Positions 1 through 8,500 are shown, numbered from the stretch's first letter. The stretch: 8,999 nt of DNA from CAYMRB01 sp964392615 (GCA_964392615.1 CAYMRB010000412.1:1-8999), one strand, 5' to 3'. Numbers and translations: made by a program. Notes: generated by a model not told the origin, from the sequence alone.

Positions 1-962
1 CCGTCCGCGCCGTGCATCCAATAGTCGGGGTCGATGCACGAGTAGCCGAAGTTCGCGTAGTAGTGCCGTTGCGTGTCGCGACCCGGCGCGCGTTCGGCGA
101 AGACGATCTCCTCGACGTCGAGCGCCTCGAAGCGAGCGAAGCGCTGCGCGCGGCGGGCGATCTCGGCGGCACGGTAGGCCTTCTCGAGCTCGCGCAGGAT
201 GTCGGCGCGCGCCACGAACCGCGCGCGGATAAAGTAGGCGCTCAGCGCTCGCTTCCAGATCGCGAGCTCGTCGAGATAGCCGCGGAAGCGGCTCGGCGCC
301 GACGGTATGTCGGCCGAGTCGCCGATGCCCACGCTCTCGCGCGGCGCGGCGGCGATCGTTCCGTCGAAGCTCGCCTTGCCGACCTCGCGACCGTCGAGGT
401 AGACGGTCAACGTGCCGGCGCCGGACTCGCTTTGCGCGACTCCCGCCACGTGGTGCCAGCGATTCGTCGTCACGCGTCCGCCCTCGGCGAACACCAACGT
501 GCCGTCTCGCTGGCCGTGATACAGGCTCAGCCGACCGTCGCGGAGCGCGAGGTGGTACGCGTAGTGCGGCGCGTGACCCCATCGCAGCACGAGGCGGTTC
601 CACCCCGCGAGCTGCGTCGGCAGGATCCACGCCTCGATCGTGTACGTCGCACCCAATCGCGTGTCGCGCGTCGTCGGTGCTGCGAGGTAGGCGGCGTCAC
701 CGCCGTCGATCCCGAGCGCCAGTGCGCGACCGACGACGCCGGGCAGTTCGGACGCGTCGACGAAGCGGACCTTCGCCGGGCGGCCCTTTGCGTCGCGAGC
801 GGTCGGCGTGTCGGCGACCCCGGCGCGATCGGCGAGGGAGCCGTCGAAGCTCCAGGATGCCACGAGATCTTCAGGCGTCTCCGGGGCCACGTCCGCTGCT
901 GCTGGCCGAGAAGAGACGGCTGCCAGCGTCACGGCTACGGCTGTGATTCGCGTCCAGCGCAT
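1..962 (-). CDS. Exported LamG-domain protein with HzsA-like segment (partial, C-terminus beyond window)
   Basis: The first 320 residues of a secreted protein are visible; the reading frame stays open to the left edge. It starts at the ATG at 962-960, with a GGAG Shine-Dalgarno (971-974, minus strand) 8 nt upstream. Residues 1-24 form a Sec signal peptide ending in RPAAA before DVAPE. Residues about 33-250 read as a LamG/concanavalin-like jelly roll: an ASWSFDGSLADRAG opening strand, YTIEAWILPTQ, RWHHVAGV, LTVYLDGREVGKASFDG and FRGYLDELAIWKRALS are all typical of Laminin_G_3. A basic, probably helical linker (about 250-280) leads into EEIVFAERAPGRDTQRHYYA, which resembles the start of the hydrazine-synthase-alpha-like region found in many large planctomycete exported proteins, usually followed by a beta-propeller. 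That continuation lies outside the window. The LamG call is firm; the HzsA-like call rests on recalled motif similarity. It is divergent from the gene at 1107. The likely role is extracytoplasmic glycan or surface binding. Confidence 0.85.
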   Translation of the reverse strand, partial: MRWTRITAVAVTLAAVSSRPAAADVAPETPEDLVASWSFDGSLADRAGVADTPTARDAKGRPAKVRFVDASELPGVVGRALALGIDGGDAAYLAAPTTRDTRLGATYTIEAWILPTQLAGWNRLVLRWGHAPHYAYHLALRDGRLSLYHGQRDGTLVFAEGGRVTTNRWHHVAGVAQSESGAGTLTVYLDGREVGKASFDGTIAAAPRESVGIGDSADIPSAPSRFRGYLDELAIWKRALSAYFIRARFVARADILRELEKAYRAAEIARRAQRFARFEALDVEEIVFAERAPGRDTQRHYYANFGYSCIDPDYWMHGAD

Positions 963-1106
963 CGCGTTATCTCCGTCGAGGAACTCCTGCGAACATCGAA
1001 TCGTCCCTGAACCACGGCGCGACGACCGTGACCGACGTCACCTGGCGGGCTCTTGTCTGGCGAGTAAGATGCGCGCGGCTTCTTCCATGGTATCGAGGAT
1101 GGACGC
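963..1106. promoter_or_regulatory. Divergent intergenic region with inverted repeats
   Basis: These 144 bases separate two divergent start codons and must carry both promoters. No convincing sigma-70 pair stands out on either strand; TAAGAT at 1065-1070 could be a plus-strand -10 but lacks a matching -35. Two overlapping inverted repeats are visible: GTGAC-CGAC-GTCAC at 1028-1041 (5-base arms, 4-base spacer) and CACGG (1013-1017) with CCGTG (1026-1030). Either could be a regulator site, but arms this short also arise by chance in GC-rich DNA. Confidence 0.3.
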
Positions 1107-3806
1107 ATGTGCCGTGAGATCTCTTGCCGGCTGACTCTCTCGGTCGCGCTGGCTCTGACGACCGGGTTGTGGGCCGCCGACGGCCGAGCGGGGCGCGACG
1201 CGGAGCCCGCGGAGCTGGTCTTCGCCTGTTCGCTGGACAACGACCTGTTTCGCGTGCTGACCGCGGGCGGCGTGTCCGCCGCGCGGCAGACGCGGCCGCT
1301 CGATGCCGTGCGCGCTGCTCCGCGCGGTGCGGGCGTCCTGATCCTGGCCGATGGCTATCCCGACGCGCCGACGGTTCTCGAGCCCGGGCTGTTCGAGCTG
1401 GCGGCGAACAAGAATCTGCGGCTCTTCGTCGAGTTCCCGAAGCGGCTGCCGGATCTCGCGGTCGGCCCTCCTCGACGCACGGACCTCGAGCGCGTCGTCG
1501 TCAGCTCGGATGCATTCGGTGCGACGCTGTCACGCTTGCGGATCCTGGCGCTGCACGACTGTCGCCATGTCGAGATCGAGACGTCGGTGGACAAGCCGTT
1601 GCGAACGCATCTCGTCGCCGCGAAGGTCGCAGGTTTCGACACGGCGGTCTTCGGCATCGACGACGTCGCGACGCGGCCGATCCTCTTCGAGCACCCGCGG
1701 CGCTCGATCCTCGTGTCGACGACGCAGCTCAGCCGATTCGTGACCGCGCGTTACGCGCCGAAGGACGCGCTGCAGGCCGTCTGGGCGCTGGTCTTCCGCT
1801 GGCTGCGTCCGGGCGTCGAGCCGCTCGCGATCGACTGGACTCCGACCGTGCGGCCGACGTACGGACCGGACGAGAAGCTGCCTGCGCACGCCGCGCGTGA
1901 AGCGATCGCGCGCGGCATCGACTGGCACTCGACGGCCCGCATGCTGATGCACGCGTCGTGGAAGGGCGAGTACGACAAGGGGCGTCGTGAGGGGCGCATC
2001 CCACGCGCCAACCCGGTCGGTCCGCGGCCGGATCCGCGCTGGCCCGTCGGCGACGGAGAGCACGGCGTGCTCGAGGGCGTCAGCTCGCGGATCCGCTACG
2101 ACGGCAGTCAGCCGGTGCGATGGTGGCTGCGGTCCGACTCAAACGGCGAGAGCTCGCTGGCGTTCGCGTTGCGGTGGAAGATCGACGGCGACACCCGCAG
2201 TCGGCGCATCGCGAAGAACCTGCTCGACTGGGTGTACGTCGAGTCGGGGCTGTTCCAGAACGATCCGTCGCGCGCCAACTTCGGGCTGATCCACTGGGCG
2301 CCGGACAGCACGTCGCTCTACGGCGACAACGACGTCAAGGCGATCCTCGGCTGCATGGGAACGGCGGCGGTGCTCGGCAGCGATCGTTGGGACGAAGCGC
2401 TGTTGAAGAACATCCTCGGCAACTTCCGAACGACCGGAGTCCACGGCTTCCGCGGCGCAGCGCTGCGCGACGACGATCTGCTGCGACGGGGCTGGGAGCA
2501 CTTCTGGCGTCAGCCGACGATCCACTACGCGCCGCACTACCAGGCGTGGATCTGGGCGACGTACCTCTGGCTGTACGACAAGACCGGCTATGAGCCGCTT
2601 CTGACTCGGACTCGCGCGGCGATCGAAAAGATGATGCTCGCGTATCCGCACGCGTGGCGTTGGACGAACGGCATCCAGCAGGAGCGCGGTCGCATGCTGT
2701 TGACGCTCGCGTGGCTGATCCGCGTCGACGACACCGCGCGACACCGCGAGTGGCTGCGGCGCATCGCGGCGGACATGCGCGCGTGTCAGCACGCGACGGG
2801 CGCGATTCGCGAGGAGCTCGGCCCGCGCGGCAACGGCAGTTTCCGGCCACCGCGCTCGAACGCCGAGTACGGCACGAACGAGGCGTCGCTGATCCAGGCG
2901 AACGGCGACGCGGCCGCCGATCTCCTCTACACCTGCAATTTCGCGTTTCTCGGCTTGCACGAAGCGGCGGCCGCGACGGGCGAGAAGGAGTACCGCGACA
3001 TGGCGGCTCGGCTCGCCGAGTTCCTCATCCGCATCCAGGTGAAGAGCGACGCGCACCCGGAGCTCGACGGCGCCTGGTTCCGCGCGTTCGACTTCGAGCG
3101 CTGGGAGTACTGGGGCTCGAACGCGGACCACGGGTGGGGTGCGTGGTCCGTCGAGGTCGGCTGGACGCAGGCATGGATTCCGACCGTGCTGTCGATGCGC
3201 GAGCTCGACGTCAACCTGTGGGAGCTGACCGCGAGGAGCGGGATCGCGCGTCACTGGGACAACGTGCGCCAAGTGATGCTGCCGGAGTCGGGGTTCGAGG
3301 GACTCGTCGCGACGACCTTGCGCCATGCGGCGCGCGGCAAGAAGGTCTCGCTGAAGACGCCGGCCGATCCGCGCTATCCCGGCACGGGTGCCGCGACGCT
3401 GACGGACGGCATGCTGGGGTCGAACGATCACGTCTCGGGGGCGTGGCTCGGCTTCCAGGGCGAGTCGCTGGACGCCGTCGTCGATCTCGGCGCGCGGGTC
3501 GACATCGACTCGCTCGGCGTTCGCGTTCTGCAATCGACGGGAGTCGGCATCTTCCGTCCCGATTCGGTCGAGCTCGCCGTCTCGGACGATGGAAAGGCGT
3601 TCGAGGTCGTCGCGACGATCCGGCCGCGTCTGTCCGTCCGCAGGGCGGGGCCGCTCGCGACGACCGTCCGAGCCGATCGATTGCGGCGCCGCGCGCGGTA
3701 CGTGCGCGTGCGCGCGACGAACATCGGCACGATTCCGGCGTGGCATCCGGCGGCGGGATCGAAGGCGTGGCTCTTCGTCGACGAGATCGTCGTGCGCGAG
3801 AAGTAG
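1107..3806 (+). CDS. Exported helical-barrel glycosidase-like protein with C-terminal F5/8-type C domain
   Basis: An 899-residue protein. The ATG at 1107 follows GAGGA (1095-1099) by 7 nt, and an in-frame TAA at 1065 limits any earlier start. Residues 1-28 are a Sec signal peptide (hydrophobic LTLSVALALTTGLWAA). Residues about 35-240 look like an alpha/beta Rossmann-type region (LVFACSLDND, GVLILADGYP, LRLFVEFPKRL), perhaps glutamine-amidotransferase-like. Residues about 255-725 are helix- and aromatic-rich (IHYAPHYQAWIWATYLWLYD, YGTNEASLIQANGDAAADLL, SNADHGWGAWSVEVGWTQAW), as in (alpha/alpha)6 six-hairpin glycosidases. Conserved-looking acids include D400, D407, D409, E592, D654, E664, D674 and E683, but I cannot assign catalytic residues. 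Residues about 740-897 match an F5/8-type C domain (GAWLGFQGESLDAVVDLG, GIFRPDSVELAVSDDGKAFE, ARYVRVRATNIGTIPAWHP, KAWLFVDEIVV), like those ending some beta-hexosaminidases. I do not recognise the core's GH family. It probably cleaves a glycan in the periplasm or at the cell surface. Confidence 0.82.
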   Translation: MCREISCRLTLSVALALTTGLWAADGRAGRDAEPAELVFACSLDNDLFRVLTAGGVSAARQTRPLDAVRAAPRGAGVLILADGYPDAPTVLEPGLFELAANKNLRLFVEFPKRLPDLAVGPPRRTDLERVVVSSDAFGATLSRLRILALHDCRHVEIETSVDKPLRTHLVAAKVAGFDTAVFGIDDVATRPILFEHPRRSILVSTTQLSRFVTARYAPKDALQAVWALVFRWLRPGVEPLAIDWTPTVRPTYGPDEKLPAHAAREAIARGIDWHSTARMLMHASWKGEYDKGRREGRIPRANPVGPRPDPRWPVGDGEHGVLEGVSSRIRYDGSQPVRWWLRSDSNGESSLAFALRWKIDGDTRSRRIAKNLLDWVYVESGLFQNDPSRANFGLIHWAPDSTSLYGDNDVKAILGCMGTAAVLGSDRWDEALLKNILGNFRTTGVHGFRGAALRDDDLLRRGWEHFWRQPTIHYAPHYQAWIWATYLWLYDKTGYEPLLTRTRAAIEKMMLAYPHAWRWTNGIQQERGRMLLTLAWLIRVDDTARHREWLRRIAADMRACQHATGAIREELGPRGNGSFRPPRSNAEYGTNEASLIQANGDAAADLLYTCNFAFLGLHEAAAATGEKEYRDMAARLAEFLIRIQVKSDAHPELDGAWFRAFDFERWEYWGSNADHGWGAWSVEVGWTQAWIPTVLSMRELDVNLWELTARSGIARHWDNVRQVMLPESGFEGLVATTLRHAARGKKVSLKTPADPRYPGTGAATLTDGMLGSNDHVSGAWLGFQGESLDAVVDLGARVDIDSLGVRVLQSTGVGIFRPDSVELAVSDDGKAFEVVATIRPRLSVRRAGPLATTVRADRLRRRARYVRVRATNIGTIPAWHPAAGSKAWLFVDEIVVREK

Positions 3807-3812
3807 GCCGCT

Positions 3813-5399
3813 CTAGTTCTGGCCGCGCCACTCGGCAGCGAGCTCTTCGAGTACCCGCCGCGGCGGCGGCCCGTCGTGAGTGACGACGCGGTAGCGCAGC
3901 CGCAGCGTGTCGCCGGCCTGCGTGTGGATCGCGTTCGGTGCGACGATGCACGGGTTGACCATCGCGATCGGCTGCAGGTTGTGCCACGTCGACTTCGGAT
4001 TGGCCGGGTGGTCGACGACCGCGACGCCGATCGTCTTGCCATCCTCGAGCGCGACGACCCAGTCGTACCACGGCGAGGCGGGCCAGTCGGTCTCCGGCTT
4101 CAGGTGGTGGGGGCGAGGGCGCTTCACTTCGCCGGACGGGTCGTGGTAGGTCGCCACGCCGCCCTTGACGCCCTTGCGGCCCTTGACGCAGAAGCCGCCG
4201 AAGGCCGATTGGTCGAGCGTCAGGTCGACGCGCGGCACGAGGCGGAAGTCGAGATCCGTGACGAAGACGCCGCTCTTCTCGCGAACCGTGACCGCGAGCT
4301 GCTCGTCGAGCACGACGCGGTCGCCGACCGTCCACACGTTGCGGACGTCGAGCTCGGCATGCGCGGCGTCGGCGCGGACGAGGTCGACGCTGCGGTTGCG
4401 GATGACGCGGTGCTTCGTCGGCGCGAAGTGACCCCAGCCCCTGAAGTCGGCGCGCGCGTCACCGAACGTCGTGGAGTGCCTCGCGAGGAAGACGCCGCGG
4501 TGGTGGCGGTGGTCGCCCGGCGCGAAGTCGACGGCGCGGACGCCGCTCGGCGTCCACACCGGAAACAGGCAGCACACGCTGTTTGCCGTCAGGTTCGTCT
4601 TCGCCGGCTTCTTCGTCATGTAGCGCAGCACCGGACGGCCGTCGGGCGTCTTCAGGAGCTGGCCGTGCGCGTCGGGCGTCAGCGTGTACGCGCGACCGGC
4701 TGCAGAGCTCTTCGCATCGAGACGGCGGACGCGCATGTTGCGGTACCAGACCGGGCGGCCGTGATCCTGCAGGCCGATGTGACCGCGTCGCGCGAAGTCC
4801 TTCAGCGGCTGCTTGTACTTGTTCGGCGTGCCGTCCGGGTTCTTGCCGGTCTCGGTCCAGCGGTCGAGATCCATCTCGAGAACGCGTTCGCCGTTGAGGT
4901 CGACGATGATGAGCGCGCCCCGACACGTGATCGAATAGCGGTTCCACTCGCCCGGCGCGCGGACGGCGTTCTTCGTCGGCGCGAGGCAATCGTAAACCGC
5001 GCCGGCGGTGCCGCCGCGCGACAGCCCCTTGCGCTGACGCGAGTTCGTCACCTGCACCTCGATGCCGGTGAAGACGGGGTCGCGGAGGTCGGCAGTGCGC
5101 AGGAAGATGCCGCTATTGCAGTAGCCCTCGCAGACCTTGAACTCGAGCTCGAGGACGAAGTCGCCGTACGTCTCCTTCGTCCACAGGTAGTCGGGGTTGT
5201 TCAGCGCGCCGTCGGTGCGGTTCTTCAGGAACAGCACGCCGTCGTCCTCGATGGTCCAGCCGGCGTTCGACGATGTCTGCCACGCGTCGAGGTTCGAGCC
5301 GTCGAAGAGCGTGGTGAAGCCATCGGCGTTGGCTGCGGGCGTCGCGCATGCGAGGAGGACGAGGGCGGCGAGTCGAGACAGGGGGCTGTGCGGAGTCAT
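3813..5399 (-). CDS. Exported DUF1080 (3-keto-disaccharide hydrolase family) - PmoA/DUF6807 fusion
   Basis: A 528-residue protein starting at the ATG at 5399-5397. The frame stays open about 99 codons further upstream, but only this start puts the signal peptide (MTPHSPLSRLAALVLLACAT) at the N-terminus. Its Shine-Dalgarno is weak. LLAC at 15-18 could be a lipobox; otherwise signal peptidase I could cut after AANA at 25. Residues about 26-228 are DUF1080 (PF06439), a jelly roll: GFTTLFDGSNLDAW, TYGDFVLELEFKV, CNSGIFLRT, GEWNRYSITCRG, RRGHIGLQDHGRPVWYRNMR. Members of this family are reported to hydrolyse 3-keto-glycosides. Residues about 238-515 match PmoA (PF14100/DUF6807): RPVLRYM, the GDHRHHRGVF motif (H297, H299, H300, R301), GWGHF and NPCIVAPN. 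The PmoA name is historical and does not imply methane oxidation. The gene converges with the plus-strand gene ending at 3806 and diverges from the GH116-like gene. The domain calls are firm; the substrate is unknown. Confidence 0.9.
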   Translation of the reverse strand: MTPHSPLSRLAALVLLACATPAANADGFTTLFDGSNLDAWQTSSNAGWTIEDDGVLFLKNRTDGALNNPDYLWTKETYGDFVLELEFKVCEGYCNSGIFLRTADLRDPVFTGIEVQVTNSRQRKGLSRGGTAGAVYDCLAPTKNAVRAPGEWNRYSITCRGALIIVDLNGERVLEMDLDRWTETGKNPDGTPNKYKQPLKDFARRGHIGLQDHGRPVWYRNMRVRRLDAKSSAAGRAYTLTPDAHGQLLKTPDGRPVLRYMTKKPAKTNLTANSVCCLFPVWTPSGVRAVDFAPGDHRHHRGVFLARHSTTFGDARADFRGWGHFAPTKHRVIRNRSVDLVRADAAHAELDVRNVWTVGDRVVLDEQLAVTVREKSGVFVTDLDFRLVPRVDLTLDQSAFGGFCVKGRKGVKGGVATYHDPSGEVKRPRPHHLKPETDWPASPWYDWVVALEDGKTIGVAVVDHPANPKSTWHNLQPIAMVNPCIVAPNAIHTQAGDTLRLRYRVVTHDGPPPRRVLEELAAEWRGQN

Positions 5400-5589
5400 G
5401 AGCGTTGTTCTCGAGTTCGGTTGGCCGGAGTGGATCGTGTACGAGAACCGTCGAGTGTAGCCGGCTACCACGCACAACGCATCGGGAGAAGAACCGCCTG
5501 CCAAGTTGACTTTCGTTTCGGTGCCGACGAACGTGAGAGGTGCTGGTCGGCATCGCCGAGAGAGCCCATTTCGCAAGCGGGGAGATCGC
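5400..5589. promoter_or_regulatory. Divergent intergenic region between DUF1080-PmoA and GH116-like genes
   Basis: These 190 bases must hold promoters for both flanking genes. On the plus strand TTGACT at 5506-5511 is a near-consensus -35, but the sequence 17 bases later (GAACGT, 5529-5534) is a poor -10. An inverted repeat GTTCTCG (5407-5413) / CGAGAAC (5442-5448) flanks the region just upstream of the minus-strand start and could form a hairpin in that leader. A 12-base perfect palindrome is listed separately. Confidence 0.35.
5457..5468. promoter_or_regulatory. 12-base perfect palindrome, candidate operator
   Basis: GTAGCCGGCTAC is a perfect palindrome lying 57 bases upstream of the minus-strand start (5399) and 121 bases upstream of the plus-strand start (5590). 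That position suits a dimeric regulator acting on one or both divergent promoters. No regulator gene is in the window and no second copy was seen, so function is an inference. Confidence 0.3.
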
Positions 5590-8500
5590 ATGAAAGCGAA
5601 CACGAGCGGCAGCAGCAGAGAACCAGATGGCGTGTCGAGGCGAGCCTTCCTCGCGCAGAGCGGTCTGTCGACGACGGCCATCGTTGCCGGCGGCATGGCG
5701 CTCCCGCGGCGGACGACGGCCGAGCCCCTCGGTGCGGATCACTTCGTTCCCGAAGACAAGCTGCTGACGAAGGAGTGGTTGGATCTCCTGACCGCCAAAG
5801 GGGGCCGCAAGGTCTTCCGCGGCGAGGAGCGCGAGACCATCGGCATGCCCTGCGGGGGGATTTGTGCCGGCCAGCTCTACGTGCTCGGCGACGGCACTCT
5901 GGGATACTGGTGGATCGCCAACAACACGCAGAATACCGGATACGGGCATCACCACTCGATCGAGACGCCGCTCGGCGACTATCCGGTCACGTACACGCCG
6001 CAGCCTTTCACGCCGCCGCGACCCGTCGAGCAGGGGTTTGCTCTTCGCGTCGACGACCGGGTCTGGCAACTGAACAGCGCGGGGTTCTCGGACATCGGCT
6101 TCGTCGGCGAGTATCCGATCGCAGAGATCCGCTACGAACGGGCGCGCGGCGAGCAGCCTCCGGTGGAGGTCCGCTCAGAGGTGTTCTCGCCGTTCCTGCC
6201 GCTCAATGCGCGCGACTCGGCCAACCCGGCGACGATTCTGCGCTACACCGTGAAGAACACCTCGAGCGAGTCGCATGAAGTCTCCATCGGCGGCTGGCTG
6301 CAGAATCCGGTGATGCTCACCGAGCGGGATGCGTGGAAGGCCGATCACCGCAATCAAGTCGTCCGCGGCGACGAGTGGGTCGGCGTCTGCATGGACGTGA
6401 TCCCGCGGCTCGACGCCGGTCAGAAGCCCGCACGGACGGTCGTGTTCGACGATTTCGAGACCGGGTACGGCAAGTGGACCATCGAGGGAGATGCGTTCGG
6501 CGAGAAGCCCGTCGAGGGCACGCTGCCCGGCCAACAGCCGGTCTCCGGGCAGTCCGGCAAGTACGTCAACACGTATCTCGGCAGCAACGACCGCATGGTC
6601 GGGACGGCCACGTCGAAGGAGTTCACGATCGAGCTGCCCTACGTGTGGTTCCTGATCGCCGGTGGCAACTTCGAGGCCGGCCGTGATCGCACGACGCTGG
6701 AGCTTCTGGTGGACGGGAAGGTCGTTCGCTCGGCCTGCGGGAAGCGGACGGAGCTGCTCGAGCAGCGATACTGGGACGTCGCCGAGTTCCGGGGCCGCAA
6801 GGCGCGCTTGCGCATGGTCGACGCGAACCGCGGCGGGTGGGGGCACATCTGCGTCGACAGCATCATCTTTGCCGATCAGCCCGCGCCGGCGAGCGCGGAC
6901 TACGACCCGGAACACCAGCACCTCGGCAACCTCACGATCGCGGCTCTGGACGCACCGAGCAGCACCGCCACGGTCGCCTGCGCTTCCAAGGATGCGTTCC
7001 TCGCGGCTCTCGTCCCGAAGAAGGAGCGCCGCGGCCCGCGGAAGTCGACGTATCGACTCGGCGAGCGACGGGTCGCAGGTGTCGCGACGACCGAGCGCCT
7101 CGCTCCCGGCGAGAGCCGGACCTTCGACTTCGTCCTGGGTTGGTACTTCCCGAATCGCCGCGCGGACGACGTCCCGATCTACGGTCGCCACTGGGGCGAG
7201 CAGGTCGGTCACGGGGCCATCGTCGGCAATCGCTACAACAAGTGGTACTCCCACTCCGCGGAGGTGGTCGGCTACCTCGCGCGGCACTTCTATCGCCTGA
7301 CCCGCGGGACGTACCTGTTTCGGGACACGCTCTACGACACGTCGCTACCCTACTGGCTCGTCCAGCGTCTGAGCATGCCCCTGGCGAATCTCGCCTCCGA
7401 GACCATGACGTGGCGGGAGGACGGCTGGTTCTGGGCGTGGGAAGGCGTCGGTTGTTGCGTCGGCAACTGCGGTCACGTCTGGAACTACGCCCAGGGGCTC
7501 GCGCGGCTGTTTCCCGAGCTCGAGCGCTCCGTGCGCCTGATGCAGGACTTCGACCCCGAGCGCGGCTTCGACGCCGGGTCGGGCGCCATCTTCCATCGGG
7601 GCCTACGGCGGCTCGGCTGGGCTGCCGACGGCATGGGCGGCTACATCCTCAAGACCTACCGCGAACACCTCTGCTCGCCGGACAACGCGTTCCTCGCGGA
7701 GGTTTACCCCAGGCTGAAGAAGTCCGTCGAGTTCATGACCGCGCAGGATGGTCTCGATGGCCAGGTCGACGGCTTCCTCGAAGGGCGTCAGCACAACACC
7801 TACGACATCGACTACTACGGCGCCAACACGCTGGTGGGGGCCATGTACCATGGAGCCCTCCGAGCCGCCGCGAGAATGGCGACCGCGATGGGTGACGTTG
7901 CGTTCGCGGAGCACTGCACGCGACTCGCCGATCGCGGGGCGAAGTCGACGATGGAGCGGATCTGGCGCGAGGACTGGGGTTACTTCGTGCAAGACGTCGA
8001 TCTGGCCAAGCACCCGAGGAACCAGCAGGGAGACGGCTGCCTCGCCGACCAGCTGTTCGGGCAGAGCTTCGCCCACCAGGTCGGGCTAGGGCACCTCTAT
8101 CCGCGGCATGCGGTGCGCAAGACGATGGAGTCGATCTTCAAGTACAACTGGGCGCCGGACGTCGGCCCCCAGAACAAGGAGCACCCGCCCGAGCGGTGGT
8201 ACTGTCGTCCGGGCGAGGCCGGGCTGTTCATGTGCACCTGGCCGAAGACTCGCCACCTGGGGCCGCATTCCGTGCGCTATCGCGACGAGGTGTGGACGGG
8301 CACGGAGTACCAGGTCGCCGCCAATATGTTCTACGAAGGCATGACCACCGAGCCGCTCGCCATCATCCGGGCCATTCACGAGCGTTACGACGGGGTGAGG
8401 CACAATCCTTGGAACGAGATCGAGTGCGGCGACCACTATGCCCGCGCGCTCGCCAGCTGGGGTTGTCTGCTGGGTGTCTCCGGTTTCGAATACGACGGCC

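Noticed and set aside
1..962. Anammox hydrazine synthase
   Set aside because: Only a distant HzsA-like segment is seen, after a LamG domain, with no haem-binding CxxCH in the visible part; such proteins are common in non-anammox planctomycetes.
12..1010. 332-codon plus-strand open frame
   Set aside because: It is antisense to the LamG gene, has arginine/valine-rich low-complexity composition and no domain motifs; long antisense frames are expected in GC-rich coding DNA.
2139..3746. 535-codon minus-strand open frame
   Set aside because: It lies opposite the helical-barrel gene, which has a signal peptide, a ribosome site and recognisable domains; the antisense product is arginine-rich without recognisable features.
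3813..4690. Methane monooxygenase subunit suggested by the PmoA family name
   Set aside because: The family name is a misnomer for this soluble exported domain; there are no membrane helices or monooxygenase metal motifs.
5506..5589. 28-residue N-terminal extension of the GH116-like protein
   Set aside because: The internal ATG at 5590 has a better ribosome site and places the Tat signal correctly; the upstream part is basic and contains the candidate -35 sequence.
5400..5696. N-terminal extension of the DUF1080-PmoA protein by about 99 residues
   Set aside because: It would bury the signal peptide internally and overlap the coding start of the divergent GH116-like gene.
3876..6278. 800-codon plus-strand open frame
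   Set aside because: It runs antisense to DUF1080-PmoA, across the intergenic region and into the GH116-like gene in another frame; its sequence has no recognisable domain.
6175..7287. 370-codon minus-strand open frame
   Set aside because: It is antisense to the GH116-like gene with no domain, signal or ribosome site.
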